From assembly GCA_035319065.1 (NCBI GenBank), contig DATHDM010000261.1, forward strand, positions 1 to 15,913: DNA of 15,913 nucleotides. Reading direction: 5' to 3'. The notes beneath the pieces are model-generated. The model was not told the DNA's origin. It made no database searches and saw only the letters and a program-made list of their open reading frames with translations. Shown one piece after another: positions 7,560 to 13,962 of this stretch. This stretch comes from DASPRM01 sp035319065. GTDB taxonomy: Bacteria; Acidobacteriota; Terriglobia; Terriglobales; Acidobacteriaceae. The position numbers and the translations under genes are program-made. Numbering within the stretch: position 1 is the first letter of the stretch; every line of letters begins with the position of its first letter.

Positions 7560-8599
7560 AGCAACCCCTCCTTCTCGTCCCAGCCGTACATCAGATTCAT
7601 GTTCTGCACCGCTTGCCCGGCCGCGCCCTTCACCAGGTTGTCGATCGCCGAGAACAGCGTCAGCCGATGTCCTCCAGCGGCCGGTGCGAATCCCAGGTCG
7701 CAGTAATTCGTGTTCAGCGAAAACGCAATCTCCGGCAGCTTGGGCGGCGCAAACACCCGCACAAACGGGCTGTCCGAATATCCATCCCGCCACACCTGCT
7801 CGACCTCCGCAGCCTTCCTCGGTGCCTTCAGGTGAACATAGATCGTGGAAAACATTCCCCGCGGAATCGGCAGCAGGTGCGGCGTAAACACCAGGTCCCT
7901 GCGGTTCAGTTGCAACTGTTCCAACATCTCTCCTGTATGCCTGTGCCCCACCGGGCTGTACGCCCGGAAGTTGTCGGCCACTTCCACGAAGTGAGTTGTC
8001 GGCGTTGGCTTCTTTCCCGCTCCCGAGACTCCCGACTTCGAATCGCAGATCACTCCTTTGCTCGTATCAATCAGCCCTGCCGCAATCAGTGGCGCCAGCG
8101 CCAGAATGATCGATGTCGGATAGCAACCGGGATTCGCCACCAGCTGCGCTTCTCTCAGTTCCCGCCGCTTCAACTCCGGCAGTCCGTACACTGCCGTCTC
8201 CGCAATTCTTGCCGCCGCCGCCGGATCGGCGTCCTTGAACCGGTACACCGCCATATTCTCTGCCGAACGCAGACGCCACGCGCCGCTCAGATCGATGATC
8301 CGCAGCCCGTGTTGCAGCGCTTCCGGCACGAACTCCCGCGAGAATTCGGGCGGCGTGGCCAGAAACAGCAGCTCCACTCCCGCCTGCCTCAGCCTCGGCC
8401 AGGCAAACGGCTCCAATGGATGCGTCCCGTTTCCCGATAGATGCGGGAACACATCGCTCAGCGGCCCCGCTGCTTCCGATCCCTCCCGCACCAGCAACAG
8501 CGGCGTCTTCACCCGCGGATGGCGGAACAGAATCTTCAGCAATTCAAAACCGGTGTACCCGGTCGGACCCAGCACCGCGGTCTGCAACTTTCCCGTCAC
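7556..8599 (-). CDS. argC: N-acetyl-gamma-glutamyl-phosphate reductase ArgC
   Basis: ArgC reduces N-acetylglutamyl phosphate to the semialdehyde with NADPH. The 347-residue protein begins with a Rossmann nucleotide loop GPTGYTGFEL (11-20). The catalytic cysteine is Cys159 in ANPGCYPTS, the catalytic histidine lies in GHRHTGEM (218-225), and VKGAAGQAVQNMNLM near the C-terminus is diagnostic for the type-1 family. The start codon is GTG at 8599, overlapping the argR stop as GTGA. The purine-rich AGGGGG site is 11 nt away, so reinitiation after argR is the likely way it is translated. It lies second in the operon. The protein is intact. Confidence 0.96.
   Translation of the reverse strand: MTGKLQTAVLGPTGYTGFELLKILFRHPRVKTPLLLVREGSEAAGPLSDVFPHLSGNGTHPLEPFAWPRLRQAGVELLFLATPPEFSREFVPEALQHGLRIIDLSGAWRLRSAENMAVYRFKDADPAAAARIAETAVYGLPELKRRELREAQLVANPGCYPTSIILALAPLIAAGLIDTSKGVICDSKSGVSGAGKKPTPTTHFVEVADNFRAYSPVGHRHTGEMLEQLQLNRRDLVFTPHLLPIPRGMFSTIYVHLKAPRKAAEVEQVWRDGYSDSPFVRVFAPPKLPEIAFSLNTNYCDLGFAPAAGGHRLTLFSAIDNLVKGAAGQAVQNMNLMYGWDEKEGLL
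7567..7573 (-). promoter_or_regulatory. Strong ribosome binding site for argB
   Basis: AAGGAGG on the minus strand, 7 nt before the ATG at 7559, inside the 3' end of argC. It fixes the argB start and rules out the longer open frame reaching 7793. Confidence 0.75.
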
Positions 8600-9054
8600 G
8601 CCTCGATGATCCCCCTGATCCGGTCTGCCACCCGGTGGCAGGCTGCCGGGGTGCTCGCGATCAGCAGAATCGTGTCGTCGCCGCCGATCGTGCCTACGTT
8701 CTCTTCCCAGCCCGCGTTGTCCAGCGCCACCGCCACCGGCTGGGCGCTGCCCGTGCTCGTCTTCAACACCAGCAGGTTGCCCGCCTCCTTCACTTCCCTT
8801 ACAAACTCGCGAATCAGATGCGCCACCGGAGGCAGCGGACCGTTGCCCGTCTCCTCCGCTCCCGCCGCCGCATATCCCTCCGCCGTCTTGATCAGCCCTA
8901 ACTCGCGCAAATCGCGGGAGAGCGTCGCCTGGTTGACCTCCACCCCCTGGTGCCCCAGCCGCTTTCTCAACTCTTCCTGGGTGTGCACCGGGTGCCGCTC
9001 AATCAGGTCCAGGATCTGGCGATGGCGAACTAGCTTGCTCATGCTCCTCTGCAT
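8596..9054 (-). CDS. argR: Arginine repressor ArgR
   Basis: ArgR is a hexameric, arginine-responsive DNA-binding protein. The 152-residue product has the N-terminal winged helix-turn-helix (TQEELRKRL at 25-33; recognition helix QATLSRDLREL at 42-52). Its C-terminal oligomerisation and arginine-binding domain contains ALDNAGW (110-116) and GTIGGDDTIL (121-130), where the Asp pair contacts arginine in known members. It is first in the operon and its promoter region carries ArgR-type half-sites, so it should repress itself and all eight downstream genes. The start is uncertain: ATG 9054 has no ribosome site and lies inside the operator, while ATG 9042 (MSKLVRHRQ) fits the family start better but has GAGGAG only 1 nt upstream. 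Confidence 0.94.
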   Translation of the reverse strand: MQRSMSKLVRHRQILDLIERHPVHTQEELRKRLGHQGVEVNQATLSRDLRELGLIKTAEGYAAAGAEETGNGPLPPVAHLIREFVREVKEAGNLLVLKTSTGSAQPVAVALDNAGWEENVGTIGGDDTILLIASTPAACHRVADRIRGIIEA

Positions 9055-9084
9055 ACTAATGCATCAAGATGCATAAATATGCAT
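9049..9084 (-). promoter_or_regulatory. Putative ArgR operator: four half-sites at 10-bp period
   Basis: Four hexamers, CTGCAT (9049-9054) and ATGCAT at 9059-9064, 9069-9074 and 9079-9084, are each separated by 4 nt, so they repeat every 10 bp. Any neighbouring pair makes the 14-bp palindrome TGCAT-N4-ATGCA, which matches the ARG-box layout TGAAT-N4-ATTCA known from other bacteria except for one changed base per arm. The outer two palindromes are 20 bp apart centre to centre, close to the spacing of classic double ARG boxes. The site covers the predicted -10 element and reaches the first argR ATG, so bound ArgR would block the whole operon. Binding by ArgR is inferred from position and layout. 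Confidence 0.75.
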
Positions 9085-9105
9085 TACGGTTGCGCAATTC
9101 GTCAA
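9076..9105 (-). promoter_or_regulatory. Predicted sigma70-type promoter of the arg operon
   Basis: On the minus strand a -35 element TTGACG (9105-9100, 5 of 6 to consensus) is followed after 18 nt by CATATT (9081-9076, 4 of 6). The -10 lies within the last operator half-site pair. The expected start of transcription is near 9070, leaving a leader of only about 15 to 28 nt, too short for an attenuator or leader peptide. Confidence 0.6.
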
Positions 9106-9138
9106 CAAAATTCCGCTGCCGGTCGCCTCCGCTGTACA

Positions 9139-9154
9139 GGCCCGCTCCCGGGCC
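9139..9154. repeat. Small GC-rich hairpin between the arg promoter and ku
   Basis: GGCCCG (9139-9144) and CGGGCC (9149-9154) form a 6-bp stem with a CTCC loop in the 228-nt divergent gap between argR and ku. There is no T-run on either side, so it is not a typical terminator. The rest of the gap (9085-9282) holds the arg promoter, a weak ku promoter candidate and nothing else I recognise. Confidence 0.35.
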
Positions 9155-9211
9155 GCCGCACCTGCGCCTTGCATTAGCCCCTCGGTTACCGTGACTACCG
9201 AGATGCCGTCA

Positions 9212-9240
9212 TTGAAAGCCTTTGTTTTGTGTGCTATTGG
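9212..9240 (+). promoter_or_regulatory. Weak promoter candidate for ku
   Basis: TTGAAA (9212-9217) is followed after 17 nt by TATTGG (9235-9240). The -35 is good but the -10 matches only three bases, so this is tentative. It would leave a leader of roughly 35 nt before the ku ribosome site. Confidence 0.3.
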
Positions 9241-9271
9241 TAAGGGACTTTTTGTGGGCCTTGAAATCTAT

Positions 9272-9279
9272 GAGGTGAT
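9272..9279 (+). promoter_or_regulatory. Ribosome binding site of ku
   Basis: GAGGTGAT, an extended match to the 16S rRNA tail, lies just upstream of ATG 9283 and fixes that start. Confidence 0.7.
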
Positions 9280-9282
9280 TGG

Positions 9283-10149
9283 ATGGCAAGCACTGTGTGG
9301 AGAGGGCACCTTACCTTCGGCCTCGTCTCTCTCCCCGTCAAACTCTATAGCGCTGCGCGTGGCGAAACCATCAGCTTCAATCAGCTGCACGAGAAGGATC
9401 ACTCCCGCGTCAAGAACGTGGTCTATTGCCAGCTCGAGGACAAGCCCATCTCCCGTGAGGAGATCGTCAAGGGCTTTGAGTACGAGAAGGGCCAATACGT
9501 CGTCGTCGACGAAGAGGACCTCAAGAAGGCGGCTCCGGCCTCGGCCCGCAACATGGAGATCCAGGAATTCGTCAGGGCTGCCGACATCGACCCCATCTAC
9601 TTTGAGACCTCCTACTACATGGTCCCGGACGAAGCCGGCGAAAAGCCCTACGCCCTCCTGTTTGAGGGCCTGCGTCGCACTGGCTATATGGGGATTGCCA
9701 AGATCGCCATGCACAATCGCGAGTACGTCGTCATTCTGCGTCCCGGAGAGCGCGGCATCCTTATGCACACCATGTACTATGCCGACGAGGTCCGCAAGGT
9801 GGACGAGTTCCGCACCGACACCAGCCTGGTCAAGGACAAGGAGCTGTCCCTCGCCCAGACCTTGATCGAATCGCTCGCCGGTTCCTTCGAACCCGAGAAA
9901 TACAAGGACACCTACCGCGAGAATCTCAAGGCGCTGATTGCCGCCAAAGTCGAGGGCCGCGAGATCGTGGAGACTCCCCATCCGGAGCACCTGGCCCCGG
10001 TGGTGGACATCATGGACGCTCTGAAGATGAGCCTGGATCGGGTGAAGAAGCCGGTGCGCGGGGTGAAGGAGCCCGCGGCTGCCGCCGCCGCCCAGGCCGT
10101 CCAGCCCGCTCCCAAACCGAAGCGCAACCGCAAAACCGCCACCGGCTAG
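9283..10149 (+). CDS. ku: Non-homologous end-joining protein Ku
   Basis: Bacterial Ku forms a homodimeric ring that binds broken DNA ends and recruits a ligase, usually LigD. The 288-residue protein spans the single Ku core: WRGHLTFGLVSLPVKLY near the start, EEIVKGFEYEKGQYVVVDEEDL (59-80), IDPIYFETSYYMVP (102-115) and YRENLKALIAAK (211-222). After about residue 255 comes a low-complexity tail rich in Ala and Pro that ends in a basic KPKRNRK cluster; such tails in other bacterial Ku proteins affect DNA binding and sliding. The start is supported by GAGGTGAT 7 nt upstream. No ligD is in the window, so it is a stand-alone gene, divergent from the arg operon and convergent with the bacilliredoxin gene. 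Confidence 0.95.
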   Translation: MASTVWRGHLTFGLVSLPVKLYSAARGETISFNQLHEKDHSRVKNVVYCQLEDKPISREEIVKGFEYEKGQYVVVDEEDLKKAAPASARNMEIQEFVRAADIDPIYFETSYYMVPDEAGEKPYALLFEGLRRTGYMGIAKIAMHNREYVVILRPGERGILMHTMYYADEVRKVDEFRTDTSLVKDKELSLAQTLIESLAGSFEPEKYKDTYRENLKALIAAKVEGREIVETPHPEHLAPVVDIMDALKMSLDRVKKPVRGVKEPAAAAAAQAVQPAPKPKRNRKTATG

Positions 10150-10181
10150 CCGCCTCAGCGCTCTTCTCGTCTCGAGCCAGC

Positions 10182-10201
10182 ACGGGGTACATCAGCCCCG
10201 T
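10182..10201. terminator. Possible hairpin between convergent ku and bacilliredoxin genes
   Basis: ACGGGG (10182-10187) and CCCCGT (10196-10201) form a 6-bp stem with an 8-nt loop, between the 3' ends of two convergent genes. The position suits a two-way terminator, but no T-run follows on either strand, so the role is uncertain. Confidence 0.3.
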
Positions 10202-10249
10202 CCGCCGAATCCGGCTCTCCTTCGTGGCCTGTCGGTTCCGCAAATCCGG

Positions 10250-10687
10250 CTACGATTTGGAAACGGCCGCGTCTCTTCCGCAGAATCGTTCGAAGACCCC
10301 GGTCAGTTCGGCGGCCAGGTCCTCGGCCTCGCGATGTTCGATGTCGCTGCGCTGCATCATGTGCAGCAGCTTGCCATCCTGCAGGATGGCAATCGAGGGC
10401 GAGGACGGCGGATATCCCACAAAATACCCTCGCGCCCGCTCCGTGGCCTCCGCATCCTGGCCCGCAAACACCGAACCGATGTGGTCCGGCTTCACCCCAT
10501 GCTCCAGCGCCATGCGTACCGCCGGGCGCATGCGTCCTGCGGCACAGCCGCAGATTGAATTCACCACCATCATGGCTGTCCCGCGGCGCTTCACGAATTC
10601 ATCCACTGCTTCGGGATGCCTTAGCTCTTCCACGCCAAGCCGAGTCAGTTCCTCGCGCATGGGCAATACCATCAGCTCCGGATACAT
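10250..10687 (-). CDS. Bacilliredoxin family protein (BrxA/BrxB, YphP/YqiW type)
   Basis: The 145-residue protein matches the YphP/YqiW (DUF1094) family throughout: MYPELMVLPMREEL at the start, VVNSICGCAAGRMRP with the CGC motif at Cys46-Gly47-Cys48, VFAGQD (73-78), GYPPSSPSIA (91-100), a HM-R-DIE block and FC (Cys136) near the end. In Bacillus these proteins remove bacillithiol from oxidised protein thiols, using the first cysteine of CGC. Whether this organism makes bacillithiol is not shown here. ATG 10687 is chosen because AGGAG lies 5 nt upstream and the family starts with this MYP; the frame continues upstream to 10843 without similarity. It faces ku and is divergent from murB. Confidence 0.92.
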   Translation of the reverse strand: MYPELMVLPMREELTRLGVEELRHPEAVDEFVKRRGTAMMVVNSICGCAAGRMRPAVRMALEHGVKPDHIGSVFAGQDAEATERARGYFVGYPPSSPSIAILQDGKLLHMMQRSDIEHREAEDLAAELTGVFERFCGRDAAVSKS

Positions 10688-10923
10688 TCGCTCTCCTGTC
10701 CTCCCTCGAGCCTGCCTCCCTTCCAGATCCAGGAGTTTTTGGCTGCGGACTTCTCTTCGCGGCCGCGAGCCGCCGCACGCTCGACGCTTCCTTTCATACA
10801 CTATTTGCCCATCAATCGAAAGTCTCGCCCATCGGATCGTCATTAGCAGACTTGAGCCGCAGCCATGTGCGCTCTACTGCGCCCCACCGCAGCTGCCGCG
10901 CTGCGAGATCTCACGCGTGTAAT
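10688..10923. other. Divergent intergenic region between bacilliredoxin gene and murB
   Basis: This 236-nt gap must hold the start signals for both genes. On the minus strand TATGAA near 10795 could be a -10, but no matching -35 is convincing. On the plus strand I see no clear promoter for murB. A perfect 12-bp palindrome TCGCGGCCGCGA is at 10757-10768. Nothing else stands out. Confidence 0.4.
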
Positions 10924-11985
10924 ATGGGCGCATCATCCATGGATATTCGCGAACACGTTCCCCTGGCGCCGCTGACTACCCTAGGTGTGGGTGGCCCGGC
11001 CCGCTACTTCGCGGAGGCCGCCACCGAACAGGATGTCCGTGACGGTGTGGAGTTTGCCCGCTCCCGTGGCCTGCCCCTCTTCATTCTCGGCGGCGGCAGC
11101 AATCTGCTGGTCGCTGATGATGGCTTCTCCGGCCTGGTGCTGAAGATTGCGATTCGCGGGATCGATGACTCCGCCGCATCGGGCAGACGCATCTTCGATG
11201 TCGGCGCCGGCGAGGATTGGGACAGCTTTGTCGCGCTCGCCGTAGCCAGGGACTGCGCCGGGATCGAATGCCTCAGCGGCATTCCCGGCACGGTCGGGGG
11301 AACGCCCGTGCAGAACGTGGGCGCCTATGGACAGGAGGTTTCTGAAACCATCGAAGACGTGCGCGCCCTGGACTTGAATACCAGCCAGATCCGCGAACTC
11401 TGCAATCCCGCTTGCGGATTCACCTATCGCGCCAGCATCTTCAACACCACCGAGCGCGGTCGCTTCATTATCCTTCGGGTCCGCTATTCTCTAAAACCCG
11501 CGGGTGAGACGACAACCACCTACCGCGACTTGAAGACCTTCTTCGCCGATCGGGTCACGCCTCCCACTCTCGCGGAGACTCGCCAAGCCGTGCGCCAGAT
11601 CCGCCGCGCCAAGGCCATGCTGATTGTTCCTGGCGACGAGGACTGCCGTAGCGCGGGATCGTTCTTCAAGAATCCCATCGTCAGCCGCGAACACTTCCTC
11701 GCCCTGCAAACTGTCGCGCGCGCACGGGGTGAGGAGATGCCTGGCTATCCCTCCAATGACGATAACGTGAAGATTCCCGCCGCCTGGCTGGTGGAGCACG
11801 CAGGATTGGCCCGCGGCTACGCCCTGGGTCCCGCGGCAATTTCTCGCAAGCACGCGCTGGCCATCGTCAATCGTGGCGGCGCCAGGGCTTCCGACATTCT
11901 TGCTCTCATGGACCAGATCCAGAGCGCCGTGGCGGGACGGTTTGGCATTGAGCTGCGCCCTGAGCCGGTGTTCCTTGGTTTCTGA
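10924..11985 (+). CDS. murB: UDP-N-acetylenolpyruvoylglucosamine reductase MurB
   Basis: MurB is an FAD enzyme that reduces the enolpyruvyl sugar to UDP-N-acetylmuramate in peptidoglycan synthesis. FAD-binding motifs are GVGGPARYF (21-29), GGGSNLLV (56-63) and SGIPGTVGGTPVQNVGAYGQE (118-138). The catalytic serine is predicted as Ser246 in AGSFFKNP, Arg169 sits in FTYRASIF, KIPAAWLVEHAG is at 283-294, and the terminal LRPEPVFLG carries the acidic residue. The YRxSxF motif and tyrosine loop place it with type I (E. coli-like) MurB. At 353 residues it is full length. The start is uncertain: ATG 10939 (MDIREHVPLAPLTT) also fits the family and neither has a clear ribosome site. It appears monocistronic, away from the usual mur cluster. 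Confidence 0.94.
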   Translation: MGASSMDIREHVPLAPLTTLGVGGPARYFAEAATEQDVRDGVEFARSRGLPLFILGGGSNLLVADDGFSGLVLKIAIRGIDDSAASGRRIFDVGAGEDWDSFVALAVARDCAGIECLSGIPGTVGGTPVQNVGAYGQEVSETIEDVRALDLNTSQIRELCNPACGFTYRASIFNTTERGRFIILRVRYSLKPAGETTTTYRDLKTFFADRVTPPTLAETRQAVRQIRRAKAMLIVPGDEDCRSAGSFFKNPIVSREHFLALQTVARARGEEMPGYPSNDDNVKIPAAWLVEHAGLARGYALGPAAISRKHALAIVNRGGARASDILALMDQIQSAVAGRFGIELRPEPVFLGF

Positions 11986-12040
11986 TCGCAACCAGGAAGG
12001 CTCCTTGCACCCCCACCAGGAAAGCTATCGTCTCGCTTCC

Positions 12041-13231
12041 CTACTCCGCGATCCCGCTCCCTGCGTTCAGCAGGTGGCAGGAATATGTCTTGATTACCAC
12101 CCAGACGTCCTGCCCCGTGCCCAACTGAAGCGCTTCCTGCGCCCCGGGTGTCAGATGGACTTCAAAACCCACGCCGCAGTCCACCTGCGCGATCACCGTG
12201 ACATCCCTTCGCCGCAACGAGGCGATCTTCCCTTGCAGCACGTTGCGCGCGCTCAAAGCTTCCGGCCGCCTGGTTGCCACCAGGATGTCCCCCGCGCCGA
12301 TTCCCACCAGAACGAATTCCCCCACCCGGCTGTGACCGAGCGGGATCTCCAGATCGACCTGCTTCCCTGATCCAGCACCCTGCGCGCGGCAGGTCATCGT
12401 TCCTTGGTCCTCGTGCAAGGCAACCACTTGCGCCTCGAGCCGGTTCTCCAGCCCGCTCCACTCCGCAAGGCTGACGTGGCGCGGCGCTCTTACCACCTCC
12501 GCCGGTGTTCCCTGCGCAATGATCCGCCCGTTTTCCAGCGCGATCACGCGCTCGCCCAGCGCGAATACCTCCTCGCGATTGTGAGTGACGTACAGAATTG
12601 GAATCTGGTGAGCTGCATTCCAGTTTCGAAGATCCTCGATGATCCGCGCCTTGGTGCCGGGATCTACCGCGGCCAGCGGTTCATCGAGCAGCAATGCCCG
12701 CGGCTCCGTCACCAGCGCGCGCGCCAGCGCGACCCGTTGTTTCTCGCCTCCGGAAATCTCACCCGGTCGCTTTTCGATCGTGTGTCGAATGCGAAAGGCC
12801 TCGGCGATGGCCCCCACTCGGCGCGTCTGCTCATCCCGGCTCAGGCGCTCCAGCCCGTATGCGATGTTCTTCCAGACCGTCAGGTGGGGAAAGAGCGCCA
12901 GGTGCTGGAAGACGTAACCGATTCCTCTCTCCTCCACCGGGAGATCGATGTTCTCTTCGGAGCTGAACAGGACCTCCGCCTGCAAAGCGATGCGGCCCCG
13001 GTCAGGCCGGATCAGGCCTGCGATGCAGTTAAGAATGGCTGTCTTGCCCGCTCCCGAGTGTCCCAGCAGCACCGTAATGCCGCGAGTGAGCGCAAAATCG
13101 GCCTCGATATCGAAAGCAACTCGTGACTCACCGCCCGTTTGGCCCCCGAACTTCTTGCTGATCTGGATCTCGAGCTCGGCCCCCGCAGATTCGGCGTTCT
13201 GGAGCGGTTTCTCCACACTCTCAGGTTTCAT
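12041..13231 (-). CDS. modC: Molybdate ABC transporter ATP-binding protein ModC
   Basis: ModC powers molybdate import by ATP hydrolysis on the inner face of the membrane with ModB. The 396-residue protein has Walker A GHSGAGKT (57-64), Q-loop Gln109 in VFQH, the ABC signature ISGGEKQRVALARAL (159-173), Walker B LLLDEP (180-185) and the switch His217. Residues from about 325 to the end resemble the Mop/TOBE molybdate-binding domain that is typical of ModC and can sense internal molybdate. ATG 13231 overlaps the modB stop as ATGA. The frame stays open up to 13927, but that part is a shadow of modB. Sulfate or tungstate as substrate cannot be fully excluded. It converges with murB. Confidence 0.9.
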   Translation of the reverse strand: MKPESVEKPLQNAESAGAELEIQISKKFGGQTGGESRVAFDIEADFALTRGITVLLGHSGAGKTAILNCIAGLIRPDRGRIALQAEVLFSSEENIDLPVEERGIGYVFQHLALFPHLTVWKNIAYGLERLSRDEQTRRVGAIAEAFRIRHTIEKRPGEISGGEKQRVALARALVTEPRALLLDEPLAAVDPGTKARIIEDLRNWNAAHQIPILYVTHNREEVFALGERVIALENGRIIAQGTPAEVVRAPRHVSLAEWSGLENRLEAQVVALHEDQGTMTCRAQGAGSGKQVDLEIPLGHSRVGEFVLVGIGAGDILVATRRPEALSARNVLQGKIASLRRRDVTVIAQVDCGVGFEVHLTPGAQEALQLGTGQDVWVVIKTYSCHLLNAGSGIAE

Positions 13232-13902
13232 TCGAATGGGTACACCGCCCACACTCTTCGATTCAGCGCGTACACCAGCGAGAGTACCACGAAGGAGAAA
13301 ATCAAAAGCAGCAGCGAGGTCTGCCTGGCGGCTGCATATTCCGCCGCTTGCACGCGATCGTAGATGTCGATCGACACCGTGCGTGTGACTCCGGGAATGT
13401 TGCCGCCGATCATCAGCACCACTCCAAACTCTCCCACCGTATGCGCAAAGCTCAGCACCGCTCCCGTAATGACTCCTGGAATCGAAAGCGGCAGAATCAC
13501 CCGCCAGAACGTCCTCCACCGCGACGCCCCCAGGCTCGAGGAGGCAGCGATCAGCCCGCGATCCACCGCCGCAAACGAAGCCGCAAAGGGCTGAACCGCA
13601 AAAGGCAGGCTGTAAAGGATCGAGGCCACCACTAGGCCGGAAAACGTAAATGCCAGCGGGTGCCCGGTGATGCCTTGCCACCATCGTCCAAAAGCGCTGG
13701 CGTTGCCGAACGCCGTCAAAAGATAAAATCCCAGCACCGTCGGCGGCAGCACCAGCGGGAGCGCGACCACCGCCTCGACCACAAATTTCCACCGCCAGCC
13801 GGAGAACGTGATCCAGTAGGCCATTGGCAGTCCGATCGCCAGCAGCACCGCCGATACCATCACTGCCAGTCTCCCGGTCAGCAGAAATGCTTGCCAGTCC
13901 AT
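13228..13902 (-). CDS. modB: Molybdate ABC transporter permease ModB
   Basis: ModB forms the membrane channel for molybdate. The 224-residue, very hydrophobic protein has several membrane segments, LPLVLPPTVLGFYLL (50-64 from the chosen start), PFAVQPFAASF and the cytoplasmic EAA-like loop ASSSLGASRWRTFWRVILP that docks onto ModC. HTVGEFGVVLMIGGNIPG and IDIYDRVQ are typical of ModB. I chose ATG 13902 because AGGAGG lies 7 nt upstream; a GTG at 13908 in the same frame is only 1 nt from that site. It overlaps modC by 4 nt. No modA binding-protein gene follows or precedes it in the window; the upstream neighbour is a receiver protein 60 nt away. Confidence 0.92.
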   Translation of the reverse strand: MDWQAFLLTGRLAVMVSAVLLAIGLPMAYWITFSGWRWKFVVEAVVALPLVLPPTVLGFYLLTAFGNASAFGRWWQGITGHPLAFTFSGLVVASILYSLPFAVQPFAASFAAVDRGLIAASSSLGASRWRTFWRVILPLSIPGVITGAVLSFAHTVGEFGVVLMIGGNIPGVTRTVSIDIYDRVQAAEYAAARQTSLLLLIFSFVVLSLVYALNRRVWAVYPFE

Positions 13903-13909
13903 CCCCACT

Positions 13910-13915
13910 CCTCCT
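13910..13915 (-). promoter_or_regulatory. Ribosome binding site selecting the modB ATG
   Basis: AGGAGG on the minus strand, 7 nt before ATG 13902 and only 1 nt before the alternative GTG 13908, so it favours the ATG. Confidence 0.65.
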
Positions 13916-13962
13916 CGCCTGATACACCGGAGTTTCCGCTTAGCTCTCCATCGCTTCTCCGC

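Noticed and set aside
7560..7793. A longer start for ArgB that might supply the missing N-terminal helix.
   Set aside because: The extra residues are the wrong-frame reading of the argC 3' end and do not resemble the known helix; AAGGAGG 7 nt before ATG 7559 fixes the start.
9169..9174. A lone TTGCAT upstream of ku, in 10-bp phase with the arg operator.
   Set aside because: It has no partner half-site at 4-nt spacing and is 85 nt away; a single hexamer is expected by chance.
10555..10923. Open frame extending MurB upstream by about 120 residues.
   Set aside because: It overlaps the bacilliredoxin gene on the other strand and lacks similarity; MurB family starts match 10924 or 10939.
13232..13927. 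A 628-residue frame that would look like a fusion in front of ModC.
   Set aside because: The first 232 residues are the wrong-frame reading of modB; modB has clear membrane segments and the EAA loop in its own frame, and modC begins at the ATGA overlap.
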